Positions 6,717 to 14,223 are shown, counted from the stretch's first letter. The stretch is DNA of 19,976 nucleotides from Oscillospiraceae bacterium (GCA_009779455.1 WREG01000009.1:1-19976); one strand, 5' to 3'. The notes: a model not told the origin generated them from the letters alone. Numbers and translations: made by a program.

Positions 6717-7622
6717 TTTTTTAATTGGTATCTGCGCGACTATGATCGCGGCAAAAACCAGAGCGCACCCGGCAAGCTCTATGCTTGCCGGTTTTTGTTT
6801 TAATATCAGGACGCCGCCCAGGAGCGCGAATACCGATTCAAGGCTGCAAAGCAGCGACGCGACCACGGGGTGCGTGTTCTTCTGCGATATTATTTGCAAA
6901 GTGTAAGCGACCCCGCTTGAAAGGACGCCCGTGTACGCTATGGGAAGCCAGGCGGCCGATAACGCTTGAAACGCCGGCTTTTCAAAGATAAACATGGCGA
7001 TGCACGCATAAACGGCCGTCACGGCGAACTGTAAGCTCGAAAGCTTGATATTATCGACCTCGGGCGCGAATTTGTCGATCAAAAGTATATGTACAGAGAA
7101 GCAAAAGGCGCACAAAAGCGATAAAACGTCGCCTATGTTGACGGAGGTCAGCCCGTCCGACAGCGAAAGAAGATAAACGCCGAAAAACGCGGCGGCGACG
7201 CCTATCCAGACATTCAATCCCGCTTTCCGCCCCAAAAATATGCCGAGTATCGGTACGATTATAACGTAAAGGGCAGTCAAAAACCCGGAATTCCCGACGG
7301 TGGTGTATTTAAGACCGTATTGCTGTAAAGAAACGGCGACAAAAAGCACCGTCCCGCAGGAAAACCCGGCTAAAAGCATTTTTTTTGAAGGTAATGCCCC
7401 TACCATAGTTTTATTTTGTCGCCGGCATTGTTTTGCCGAAGCCCTATATTTTTTAATAAATATATAAGGCAGCAACGCCGCCGCACCCAGCGCGCTCCTC
7501 GCGGCGGTAAACGTCATCGGCCCCACATGCTCCATGCCCAGGCTCTGCGCCGTGAACGCGAATCCCCAGATAAGCGCGGCCGTCACAAGCATCAAATTGC
7601 TTTTTATCGCGGTTTTGTCCAA
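6702..7622 (-). CDS. DMT superfamily (EamA) transporter
   Basis: An inner-membrane protein with about ten hydrophobic helices in two EamA halves: LVTAALIWGFAFTAQ near the start and LSLLCAFCFSVHILLID opening the second half. GGVLILKQKPASIELAGCALVFAAI-type sequence closes it, as is usual for drug/metabolite exporters. The substrate is unknown. An ATG at 7682 is open in frame but lies within the predicted -35 element, so I place the start at a TTG (7622, LDKTAIKSN), which has AGGGAG about 8 nt upstream. That gives 306 aa, normal for the family. A charged cytoplasmic loop (KKYRASAKQCRRQNK) after helix 2 is longer than usual. The gene is divergent from the fucosidase and convergent with the SIS gene. 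Confidence 0.9.
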   Translation of the reverse strand: MDKTAIKSNLMLVTAALIWGFAFTAQSLGMEHVGPMTFTAARSALGAAALLPYIFIKKYRASAKQCRRQNKTMVGALPSKKMLLAGFSCGTVLFVAVSLQQYGLKYTTVGNSGFLTALYVIIVPILGIFLGRKAGLNVWIGVAAAFFGVYLLSLSDGLTSVNIGDVLSLLCAFCFSVHILLIDKFAPEVDNIKLSSLQFAVTAVYACIAMFIFEKPAFQALSAAWLPIAYTGVLSSGVAYTLQIISQKNTHPVVASLLCSLESVFALLGGVLILKQKPASIELAGCALVFAAIIVAQIPIKKNNNA

Positions 7623-7653
7623 AATAATTGCTCCCTGAAAAACATTTAGATAG

Positions 7654-7682
7654 ATGATAATACAAAAACCGCGGTTTTGCAA
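7654..7682 (-). promoter_or_regulatory. Predicted EamA promoter with a palindrome in its spacer
   Basis: On the minus strand TTGCAA (7677-7682), 17 nt, TATCAT (7654-7659). The spacer holds the perfect 14-bp palindrome AAAACCGCGGTTTT (7665-7678), a likely operator position. The start near 7647 gives a leader of about 25 nt to the TTG start codon. Confidence 0.55.
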
Positions 7683-7777
7683 GGGGCAGTTTTCAGCAGT
7701 TAAAGGATTGGCAAAAAGTTCTATAAAAAAAACGGGTATTTTCTCAGCAAATTTTATAATTATGCAATCCCCCGGGG

Positions 7778-7806
7778 TTGCTTTTTATGTTTATAAAGCT
7801 TATAAT
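7778..7806 (+). promoter_or_regulatory. Predicted fucosidase promoter
   Basis: TTGCTT (7778-7783), 17-nt spacer, TATAAT (7801-7806); expected start near 7813, about 30 nt before the ATG. An imperfect 18-bp dyad, GCAATCCCCCGGGGTTGC (7764-7781), overlaps the -35 box and could be an operator. Confidence 0.6.
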
Positions 7807-7842
7807 ATAAAAAATATTGATAAAGAAAGGGAAACGTAAAAA

Positions 7843-9102
7843 ATGAAAAAATACGACATCAGAAAAACCCCCGGCGACACATCTTGGTTTACCGCCGACC
7901 GTTTCGGCATGTTCATCCACTGGGGGCTTTATGCCATGCCCGCGCGGCACGAATGGATCAAGAATATCGAGAGGATAAAAGACGAAAAATACGATAAATA
8001 TTTCAAATTTTTCAACCCCGATATGTATGACGCGAAGGAATGGGCAAAAACCGCCAAAAACGCGGGTATGAAATACGCCGTCCTTACCGCCAAGCACCAC
8101 GAGGGCTTCTGCCTTTTCGACTCGCAGTATACCGATTACAAGGCGACCAACACCCCCGCCGGGCGCGATTTAATTAAAGAGTATGCCGAGGCTTTCCGCG
8201 CCGAGGGCCTGAAGGTCGGGTTTTACTATTCCCTAATCGACTGGCACCATCCCGATTTCACGATCGACGGCAAGCACCCGCGCAGGGACGACAAAAACAT
8301 CGAAGAGCTCAACGCGGGACGGGATATGAAAAAATATGCCGAATATATGCGTAACCAGGTCAGGGAGCTTCTTACCAATTACGGCAAAATAGACATCATA
8401 TGGTTTGACTTTTCATATGCGGGGGACTACTACAACGGCATGTGGGGCAAGGGCAAAGAGGACTGGGAGTCAGAAAAGCTTATTGAAACGGTCAGGGGCA
8501 TAAACCCCGATATAATCATTGACAACAGGGCTGATATAGAGCAGGATCTGTGGACCCCCGAGCAGTACCAGCCGGAGGAGTGGATACGCGACGACGACGG
8601 CAACCTCGTCGTATGGGAGGCCTGCCAGACCTTTTCGGGTTCATGGGGCTACCACAGGGACGAAACAAGCTGGAAAACCCCCGAAATGCTTATCAGGATG
8701 CTGATAAATACGGTTTCCTGCGGCGGAAACCTGCTGTTGAACGTCGGCCCCACGGCGCGTGGGTATTTCGACGAAAGAGCGAATGCCGCCCTTTCAGCAA
8801 TGGGCGGATGGATGAAATACAACAGCAGGAGCATCTATAACTGCACCCAATCCGAATTCGCCCCGCCTGCGGACGTGCGCTACACCCAAAACCCGGACGG
8901 CTGCCTTTACGCGCATATATACGCCTACCCCTTCAAGGAACTGAAGCTGCCCGGCCTTTCCGGCAAGGTGGAGTATATGCAGTTCCTTCACGACGGGTCG
9001 GAGCTTATGTTTAAAGAAATGGGCGGCGATGTATATGTCGAACTGCCGCATGTAAAGCCCGATCAAATTGTGCCGGTTATCGAGATAATATTGAACGATT
9101 AA
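7843..9102 (+). CDS. GH29 alpha-L-fucosidase, intracellular
   Basis: Retaining hydrolase that removes terminal alpha-L-fucose. The 419-aa protein starts directly with the GH29 barrel: WFTADRFGMFIHWGLYA (15-31), TAKHHEGFCLFDS (82-94), GFYYSLIDWHHPDF (126-139) and KIDIIWFDF (182-190), where D189 aligns with the family nucleophile. WEACQTFSGSWGY (258-270) and GGNLLLNVGPTARG (294-307) complete the catalytic half, and a short beta domain follows. There is no signal peptide and no dockerin, so it should act on imported fucosylated oligosaccharides. AGAAAGG about 12 nt upstream and a good promoter support the start. The tail beyond 330 is shorter than in GH29 enzymes with added carbohydrate-binding modules. 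The acid/base residue cannot be fixed by eye. Confidence 0.94.
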   Translation: MKKYDIRKTPGDTSWFTADRFGMFIHWGLYAMPARHEWIKNIERIKDEKYDKYFKFFNPDMYDAKEWAKTAKNAGMKYAVLTAKHHEGFCLFDSQYTDYKATNTPAGRDLIKEYAEAFRAEGLKVGFYYSLIDWHHPDFTIDGKHPRRDDKNIEELNAGRDMKKYAEYMRNQVRELLTNYGKIDIIWFDFSYAGDYYNGMWGKGKEDWESEKLIETVRGINPDIIIDNRADIEQDLWTPEQYQPEEWIRDDDGNLVVWEACQTFSGSWGYHRDETSWKTPEMLIRMLINTVSCGGNLLLNVGPTARGYFDERANAALSAMGGWMKYNSRSIYNCTQSEFAPPADVRYTQNPDGCLYAHIYAYPFKELKLPGLSGKVEYMQFLHDGSELMFKEMGGDVYVELPHVKPDQIVPVIEIILND

Positions 9103-9103
9103 A

Positions 9104-9247
9104 ATGAACTTTCCCCGCAGCAAGACTGCGGGGTATCAAAAGGTTTTTGACATTATAATACCCGTCCCAAGGGACGCGGTATTATACCGAAAGTTCATAA
9201 TAAAACGCGGAAAACCCCTCCTCGCGGCAAAGCTTCGAGGAGGGGGA
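9104..9247. repeat. Multibranched palindromic element between convergent genes
   Basis: ATGAACTTTC (9104-9113) is the exact inverse of GAAAGTTCAT (9189-9198). The outer stem encloses a hairpin CCCCGCAG/CTGCGGGG (9113-9133) and a long hairpin of TATAATACC with GGTATTATA plus CGTCCC with GGGACG (9154-9186, one bulged C). A third perfect hairpin, CCCCTCCTCG/CGAGGAGGGG (9215-9245), follows. It fills the gap between the fucosidase stop and the convergent dockerin-protein stop. It may be a miniature transposable element or a bidirectional terminator. No clear U tract follows the GC hairpins. Confidence 0.7.
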
Positions 9248-9257
9248 GCCGCATCAA

Positions 9258-10514
9258 TCAGAACGGTTTTTCGGGTCTTTCGGCATGGTTCCAATTGCCC
9301 AAAGCCCAGCCCATAGCAAAATCGCCTGCAATGCCGGAACTGACGTTGTCAATGCCGCCGGGCGAGACGCTTATGGAGCCTTTGCTGCCGCTGCCCAAGT
9401 CCGCGGTATGCTTGATCAATGTGGGATAGCCATATGCGTCAATGTTCATTTCAAGGCGCGGATTCTGCCAGTCGGTTATAAACTCGTGGAAAGTCATCGT
9501 GATATCGATAATAGTGTTGTGAACATAAGGATTTGCACACATAGCCACCGTATCGGGAATATACATCGCGTTTATCATGGCGGAAGGGGCGAGGTCAAGG
9601 ACGACGACAGCGCGGCCGTCATTGCCTTTGTTGTAGCTGTAAGAGACGACGTCATTGGCGGAGAAGTCGGCGGGCGGCAAAAAGTTCGAAGGGGAGCTGA
9701 CATTTGCCATCTTCAGCGGGTCGTGTTCCCTAAGCAGCGGGGCAAGCTCTGACGGGCCGTATGAAGCGGTCTTTTGCTTAAAGTTATAATATTTGTCATC
9801 CTTATAGGAAACTGAGCTGTTGTCGCCGTATTCTTTGTAGTCGAGGGGTTCCGTACCTGAACCCAGTGTTTTTGGGATTGTCTTATAGGTATGCAGCGAC
9901 CAGGCCCCGCCGCCGTATTGATAATCCGTCTCACGTTTGGCCGAAATAAAGTTGCGGAAAAATTCATCGACATTAATAGTCACAAACACAAACACCTTCT
10001 TGCCTGTCTCGATATTCATGTTTGCCGATTCAATTTTTTTGGCGGTAAAGCCTGAGGCGTTCCTTGCCTTGTTTAATGCCTCTTGGTAAAGCTGCACCGC
10101 ATCTGCCGCGCTGTTTACGCTATCGGGCAGAAGTCCGGGCTTATTAGGCTCAGTAGGTTTTGTGTCAGTGGGTTTTGTGTCAGCAGGTTTTTGTTCGGTA
10201 TTTGACTCGGAGTTCGGGTTCCTATTGTCAACGATAAGCTCAATTTTCGCGACGTGGCGCAAAATAAGCCGCGCTATGCCCGCGTCGATTACCCCGTCGC
10301 CGTTTAAATCCGCCGCTTCCAGCTGCTCGGGGGTCAGATCCTGAAGCTTCGCGACATACCGCAGCACCATACGGGCGTCGTTCGCGTCAATTTCCCCGCT
10401 GCCGCTTACATTCCCCAATTTATAACCGGCGGACGCAGAAAACGACAGTGACGGAGCGATAAGCAACAGCGCCAATAAAACCGCGGCGAAAACAATTCCT
10501 TTTCTTTTAAACAT
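9258..10514 (-). CDS. Secreted protein with N-terminal dockerin repeats and unknown C-terminal domain
   Basis: A 418-aa exported protein. Residues 1-29 are a signal peptide (MFKRK, hydrophobic 8-20, ending SASA). Residues 34-94 are two dockerin type I repeats: NVSGSGEIDANDARMVLRYV (35-54) and DLNGDGVIDAGIARLILRHV (69-88). The first loop has lost two calcium ligands (N for D, S for D), and in the second I80 sits where the paralogue has D. A proline/threonine linker (about 96-128, TDTKPT repeats) leads to a ~285-residue domain I do not recognise. It is rich in beta-strand-like sequence and contains a RAVVVLDLAPS strand and DWQNPRLEMNIDAYGYP. No catalytic motif was found. Earlier ATGs at 10565 and 10538 lie in or just after the promoter; AGGAG precedes the ATG at 10514. 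Confidence 0.82.
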   Translation of the reverse strand: MFKRKGIVFAAVLLALLLIAPSLSFSASAGYKLGNVSGSGEIDANDARMVLRYVAKLQDLTPEQLEAADLNGDGVIDAGIARLILRHVAKIELIVDNRNPNSESNTEQKPADTKPTDTKPTEPNKPGLLPDSVNSAADAVQLYQEALNKARNASGFTAKKIESANMNIETGKKVFVFVTINVDEFFRNFISAKRETDYQYGGGAWSLHTYKTIPKTLGSGTEPLDYKEYGDNSSVSYKDDKYYNFKQKTASYGPSELAPLLREHDPLKMANVSSPSNFLPPADFSANDVVSYSYNKGNDGRAVVVLDLAPSAMINAMYIPDTVAMCANPYVHNTIIDITMTFHEFITDWQNPRLEMNIDAYGYPTLIKHTADLGSGSKGSISVSPGGIDNVSSGIAGDFAMGWALGNWNHAERPEKPF

Positions 10515-10553
10515 AACTTTTCTACTCTCCTTTTTCATATTTGGGTAATATTG

Positions 10554-10582
10554 ATTATATATCAATGTAATGTAAATAGCAA
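10554..10582 (-). promoter_or_regulatory. Predicted promoter of the secreted dockerin-repeat protein
   Basis: On the minus strand TTGCTA (10577-10582), 17 nt, TATAAT (10554-10559); the start near 10547 gives a leader of about 33 nt to the ATG at 10514. The gene-free stretch 10515-10815 holds this promoter, the hisZ promoter and a heptamer array; 10590-10730 is AT-rich with no feature I recognise. Confidence 0.65.
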
Positions 10583-10736
10583 TATGTGTAAAATAAATTT
10601 AATATTAATTTGTCTTTTATTAATATGGTTTTCCTAAAAAAACACATTTTTATTAACATACGCGTCATAATTATTCCCCTAAAATATATTTATTTGGTGG
10701 ATATAACAAAAATAAGGTAACGCGCTATCATGCTAC

Positions 10737-10765
10737 TTGACTAAAGTATTTTTATATGCTAGAAT
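10737..10765 (+). promoter_or_regulatory. Predicted hisZG promoter (extended -10)
   Basis: TTGACT (10737-10742), 17 nt, TAGAAT (10760-10765), with a TG one base before the -10 (10757-10758). The start near 10772 lies inside the GTTACAA array, so the leader is only about 45 nt, too short for a T-box. Confidence 0.7.
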
Positions 10766-10766
10766 A

Positions 10767-10795
10767 GTTACAAGTTACAAGTTACAAGTTACAAG
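10767..10795 (+). repeat. Solo GTTACAA heptamer array (R5)
   Basis: Four perfect tandem copies of GTTACAA plus one G. The array directly follows the predicted hisZ -10 box and forms the first part of the predicted leader. Confidence 0.9.
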
Positions 10796-10815
10796 ATTGG
10801 GGATGACAAGGTAAA

Positions 10816-11943
10816 ATGTCAACATATAACACAAGCAATAATTTCGCGAAGCTTGACAGGGCGGAGGAATGCGTCCTCGCTCTGCGCGCCCTTTACGAAA
10901 GCTTCGGCTATAAAAAATACCGCATGAACAAGTTTGAAGAATATTCCTTTTACATAGCAAACAGGAAGTTCCTCCAAAACGAGCAGTTTATATCCTTTAC
11001 GGATATGGACGGCAGGCTTTTGGCGCTGAAGCCCGACATAACCCTCAGCATCGTGAAAAATTCCGATATAGGGGGCGCAAACAGCCGGGTTTATTATGAT
11101 GAAAGCGTCTACAGGGTGTCGAAAAAGACAGGGACATATAAGGAGTCCGGCCAGCTCGGACTCGAATTCCTGGGGCGCATCGACGCTTACAACATATACG
11201 AGGCGCTGTATCTCGCCAATAAAAGCCTTGAAACCATTGATGCGGATTACTGCCTCGATGTTTCCCACATCGGCTTCGTTTTCGGGGCGCTGGGCGGGCT
11301 TCCCCTTAATTTTAACGACAAAAACAGGGTTCTCGACTGCCTGAAGGCTAAAAACATCCCCGAGCTTGCGGGCGTCCTCGACAGCGCGGGCGCAACGGGA
11401 GAACAGAAAAACCTGCTTGCGGGTATAATCGGGCTTGGCGGAAAGATAGGGAACGCAATCCCAAAAGCAAAAGCGCTGATTCAAAACAAAATGATGGGGG
11501 ACGCGGTCGCGGAGCTTGAAACCGTGCATGAAATGCTCCGCCCGTCAGTCGATACCGATAAAATACGCCTTGATTTTTCAGTATTAAACGATACCGAATA
11601 CTATAACGGGCTGCTTTTTAACGGCTACATAAAGGGGGTGTCCGAAATCGCGCTTGTTGGCGGGCGGTATGACGAGCTTCTGTCAAAAATAGGCAAAGCT
11701 GATTTACAGGGTATAGGCTTCGCCATAAATTTCGATTCGCTGGAGCGATTTTTGAATAAACCCTGCCCCGGGTACGCCGACACATTGATATTATACAGCG
11801 AAAAAAGCGATTTCAACGCGGCTGACGCTTTCGCGGCGGTTCGGGACGCAGCAATGAAAGAAATATCCGAAGGCAGAAGCGTGGTTTGCGAAAAGTCTTT
11901 GCCGAAGGAGTTAGATTACGGGAAATTGGTTGATTTGCGTTAA
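10816..11943 (+). CDS. hisZ: ATP phosphoribosyltransferase regulatory subunit HisZ
   Basis: HisZ is a class II histidyl-tRNA-synthetase-like protein without aminoacylation activity that forms a hetero-octamer with short-form HisG and is needed for the first step of histidine synthesis. The 375-aa protein shows the HisRS-like core: FTDMDGRLLALKPDITLSIVK-type motif 2 region (about 60-81), YYDESVYRVS (94-103), the ESGQLGLEFLG segment (110-120) and, near residue 256, YYNGLLFNGYIKG followed by GGRYDELLSKIG. The C-terminal HisRS anticodon-binding domain is absent or short, as expected for HisZ. The start has AAGG and GGGGA close upstream. hisG follows after a repeat-filled gap of 186 nt, longer than a normal operon gap. 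Confidence 0.94.
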   Translation: MSTYNTSNNFAKLDRAEECVLALRALYESFGYKKYRMNKFEEYSFYIANRKFLQNEQFISFTDMDGRLLALKPDITLSIVKNSDIGGANSRVYYDESVYRVSKKTGTYKESGQLGLEFLGRIDAYNIYEALYLANKSLETIDADYCLDVSHIGFVFGALGGLPLNFNDKNRVLDCLKAKNIPELAGVLDSAGATGEQKNLLAGIIGLGGKIGNAIPKAKALIQNKMMGDAVAELETVHEMLRPSVDTDKIRLDFSVLNDTEYYNGLLFNGYIKGVSEIALVGGRYDELLSKIGKADLQGIGFAINFDSLERFLNKPCPGYADTLILYSEKSDFNAADAFAAVRDAAMKEISEGRSVVCEKSLPKELDYGKLVDLR

Positions 11944-12108
11944 TTTAATGCAGAATGCAGAAATAATAATGCAGAAATAAGGTCGCGAATCAGATAAGCT
12001 TATACTTGTAGTTTTGTGTCGCGTAATATAAAATAATATAATTTATATGTTTTGATTATAGAACCTATAAAAAATTTCTGCATTCTGCATTATTATTTCT
12101 GCATTAAA
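11944..12108 (+). repeat. Inverted TGCAGAA heptamer arrays enclosing a core (R6)
   Basis: The left arm 11944-11980 is built of TGCAGAA, TGCAGAA, ATAATAA, TGCAGAA; the right arm 12072-12108 holds the inverse words in shuffled order. The core contains GGTCGCG (11981), GTGTCGCG (12016) and TTTTGATTATAGAAC (12050-12064), which recur in R7 on the other strand. It begins right after the hisZ stop codon. Confidence 0.85.
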
Positions 12109-12129
12109 ATATTCAAAGGTTGTGATCAA

Positions 12130-12750
12130 ATGTTAAACATAGCCCTGCCAAAAGGCAGATTGGGCGACGCGGTCTATAAGATGTTCGTAGACGCGGGCTA
12201 CAGATGCAAAACCCTTGAAGAGGATAACAGGAAGCTTGTGTTCGAAAACGCCGAAAAAGACGTTTGCTATCTGCTGGTAAAGCCAACGGACGTCGCGGTT
12301 TACGTGGAGTACGGCGCGGCGGACATAGGCGTTGTGGGCAAGGACATAATCCTCGAAACCTCCCCTGACGTGTACGAGCTTTTTGACCTCGATATCGGGA
12401 AATGCCGCGTGGCCGTCGCCGCTAAAGAGGATTTCATTGAGGGAAAGAGCACCGTATTGCGGGTTGCAACGAAATACCCCAACATAGCGAAAAAATATTA
12501 CGCGGGCCTGAACCGCGAAATCGAGATAATAACCCTCAACGGCTCGATAGAGCTTGCGCCGATAGTGGGTTTGTCCGACGTTATCGTGGATATCGTGGAA
12601 ACGGGCTCGACTTTAAGAGAAAACAACCTTTGCGTAAAAGAAGAAATAGTCCAAAGCTCCGCGAGGTTCATAGCCAACAAGAGCAGCTATAAATTTAAAT
12701 ATGATGCAATCAGCGGAATCCTTACGGGATTTGGTAGGGGCGATTATTAA
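12130..12750 (+). CDS. hisG: ATP phosphoribosyltransferase catalytic subunit, short form
   Basis: Condenses ATP and PRPP in the first committed step of histidine synthesis. The 206-aa size is the short form that lacks the regulatory domain and depends on HisZ, encoded just upstream. Family motifs are IALPKGRLG (4-12), DIGVVGKDII (65-74), ATKYPNIAKKYY (113-124), LNGSIELAPIVGLSDVIVDI (136-155) and the PRPP-binding ETGSTLRENNL (157-167). The frame is open upstream to 12052, but that part is encoded by the R6 repeat. The ATG at 12130 has AAAGGT 9 nt upstream and gives the normal N-terminus. No other his gene is in the window. Confidence 0.96.
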   Translation: MLNIALPKGRLGDAVYKMFVDAGYRCKTLEEDNRKLVFENAEKDVCYLLVKPTDVAVYVEYGAADIGVVGKDIILETSPDVYELFDLDIGKCRVAVAAKEDFIEGKSTVLRVATKYPNIAKKYYAGLNREIEIITLNGSIELAPIVGLSDVIVDIVETGSTLRENNLCVKEEIVQSSARFIANKSSYKFKYDAISGILTGFGRGDY

Positions 12751-12796
12751 TCGCCCGCAAACTTACCGCACATTTCATAATAATAGAGAGGAAAAA

Positions 12797-12829
12797 GTTT
12801 GAAAAATAACGCCCGGCTATTTTTCAAAC
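12797..12829 (+). terminator. Hairpin after hisG, possible terminator or leader stem
   Basis: GTTTGAAAAATA (12797-12808) pairs perfectly with TATTTTTCAAAC (12818-12829) across a 9-nt loop. A second weaker stem, AAATTTT with AAAAATTT, follows at about 12833-12856. There is no GC-rich base or clean T tract, so it could equally be a leader structure of the cupin gene. Confidence 0.4.
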
Positions 12830-12876
12830 CGTAAATTTTGTGCTTCGCAAAAATTTAATAAGGATGGCTTATAAAT

Positions 12877-13233
12877 ATGTTAAAAATTTTAACCCCGGAT
12901 TTTGTTTTTGAGGATGATCGGGGCAGCCTTGTGCAACTGGCACATGAAGGCTATACCCAGATAAACGCGGTAAAATCGGTAAAAAACGCAGTGCGGGGCA
13001 GGCATTACCACAAAATAAACAAAGAAACCTTTTATATAATAGAAGGCAGGGTAAAAACCCGCGTCACAATGGGCGGCAAAGAGGAATTTTACGATTTTTC
13101 GGCCGGGGACATGTTTGAAATCCTGCCCGGCGTTTTGCACGAAACAGAATTTTTGACCGACTGCGTGATGATCGTTATGTATGACAAGGGCGTGGAGCTG
13201 CCGGACGGGGGGAAGGACATTTATGTTAATTAA
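12877..13233 (+). CDS. Small single-domain cupin (RmlC-like)
   Basis: A 118-aa beta-barrel protein. Cupin motif 1 is GRHYHKINKETFYIIEG (41-57), with metal ligands H43, H45 and E50; motif 2 is GDMFEILPGVLH (77-88), with H88. The N-terminal FEDDRGSLVQL (11-21) and the layout recall sugar-modifying cupins such as dTDP-sugar isomerases and the C-terminal cupin of CapF, so a role in nucleotide-sugar or surface-glycan metabolism is possible but not shown. AAGGATGG lies about 10 nt before the ATG. It is separated from hisG by 126 nt with two hairpins, so it may have its own transcript. Confidence 0.8.
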   Translation: MLKILTPDFVFEDDRGSLVQLAHEGYTQINAVKSVKNAVRGRHYHKINKETFYIIEGRVKTRVTMGGKEEFYDFSAGDMFEILPGVLHETEFLTDCVMIVMYDKGVELPDGGKDIYVN

Positions 13234-13234
13234 G

Positions 13235-13439
13235 AATTAATAATGCAGAATGCAGAATTATGGTCGAGAAGGCAGAATTATCTTTTTACAATTTTGTTTC
13301 CCGACTTAATTAAAGAAGTTCTATAATTAAAAGCTATAAAAAGCTCATTTTAAATTCGCGCGGACACTGATTTGAATTTTTGATAAGATTTAAACGCGAC
13401 CGAAATTTCTGCATTCTGCATTCGTAATTCTGCATTGCA
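13235..13439 (-). repeat. Inverted TGCAGAA heptamer arrays enclosing a core (R7)
   Basis: Left arm 13235-13266 (TGCAGAA twice, then TTATGGTCG); right arm 13397-13439 (CGACCG, then TTCTGCA, TTCTGCA, TTCGTAA, TTCTGCA). On the minus strand the core carries GGTCGCG (13401-13395), GTGTC (13367-13363) and TTTTAATTATAGAAC (13332-13318), the same order and spacing as R6. It fills the whole gap between the cupin and YhfC genes. Confidence 0.85.
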
Positions 13440-13452
13440 AAGGGTGGTTATT

Positions 13453-14223
13453 ATGACTGTATCATCATTATCAATAATTTTCATGGGTATTTCAATTGTG
13501 CTGGCGGTGGGGGCGCCTGTCTGCGCTTTTCTTATTCCCCGGAAAAAATTTAATCTTAAAGCGGTGCCGCTATTTTCGGGCGCGGCGGCTTTCGTCCTTT
13601 TTGCCCTTATATTGGAAAGGACATTGCATCAAATCGTTTTAAAGCCTGACGCCGCCGGGAATATAGAGCTTGCGTCCAGGCCTGTTTTATATATGCTTTA
13701 CGGCGGGCTTGCGGCAGGGGTTTTTGAAGAAACTGCCCGTTTCGCCTCGTTCCGGCTGCTTAAGAAAAAATACGGCGGAATAGGGACGGCCCTGTCCTAC
13801 GGTATAGGCCACGGCGGGTTTGAGGCGGTATTGATAGGCGGGCTGACAATGATAGGCAACCTTGCAATCAGCGTTATGATAAACAGAGGGGCTGATGTGC
13901 CCCTATTGTCAGGCGAACAGTTAACCGCCCTTGTCTCAACCAAGCCGCCGGTTTTCCTTATGGGCGGGATTGAGCGGGTATTTGCTTTGATTATACAGAT
14001 TTCGCTGTCCGTTCTTGTGTGGTACGCGGTGACGGGCAAGGGCAAGCTGTGGCTGTTCCCGGCGGCGGTCGGTCTTCACGCGCTGATAGATTTCGCCCCC
14101 GCCCTTTATCAGGCAGGGGTGGTAAAAAACATCTATTTGCTTGAATCCGGCGTAGCCGTCAGCGCCGCCGTCGCCGCGTGGCTCGCTTATTATACGCATA
14201 AAAAAGTCGGCTCATTTAAATAG
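13453..14223 (+). CDS. YhfC-type intramembrane glutamic endopeptidase
   Basis: A 256-aa polytopic membrane protein with about seven hydrophobic segments. The motifs of the YhfC/CPBP-like putative intramembrane proteases are present within helices: FEETARF (91-97, E92, E93, R96), GIGHGGFEA (117-125, H120, E124), GGIERVFA (171-178) and HALIDF (209-214). In related families these residues form a membrane-buried active site; the substrate here is unknown. An in-frame TTG at 13435 was rejected, because AGGGTGG lies about 6 nt before the ATG at 13453. The gene overlaps the convergent membrane-protein gene by 12 nt. A possible maturation role for a bacteriocin or envelope protein is a guess from other members, with no supporting neighbour. 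Confidence 0.85.
   Translation: MTVSSLSIIFMGISIVLAVGAPVCAFLIPRKKFNLKAVPLFSGAAAFVLFALILERTLHQIVLKPDAAGNIELASRPVLYMLYGGLAAGVFEETARFASFRLLKKKYGGIGTALSYGIGHGGFEAVLIGGLTMIGNLAISVMINRGADVPLLSGEQLTALVSTKPPVFLMGGIERVFALIIQISLSVLVWYAVTGKGKLWLFPAAVGLHALIDFAPALYQAGVVKNIYLLESGVAVSAAVAAWLAYYTHKKVGSFK

Noticed and set aside
10515..10565. Earlier ATG starts for the secreted dockerin-repeat protein
   Set aside because: The ATG at 10565 is inside the predicted promoter and the one at 10538 lacks a ribosome-binding site; 10514 gives a clean signal peptide.
10772..10815. Histidine T-box before hisZ
   Set aside because: The predicted leader is only about 45 nt and is mostly a GTTACAA array.
12052..12129. Upstream extension of hisG
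   Set aside because: These codons come from the R6 repeat; the ATG at 12130 has a ribosome-binding site and the normal HisG N-terminus.
2983..13439. CRISPR array
   Set aside because: The repeats are 7-bp tandem words with no regular spacers and no cas genes nearby.
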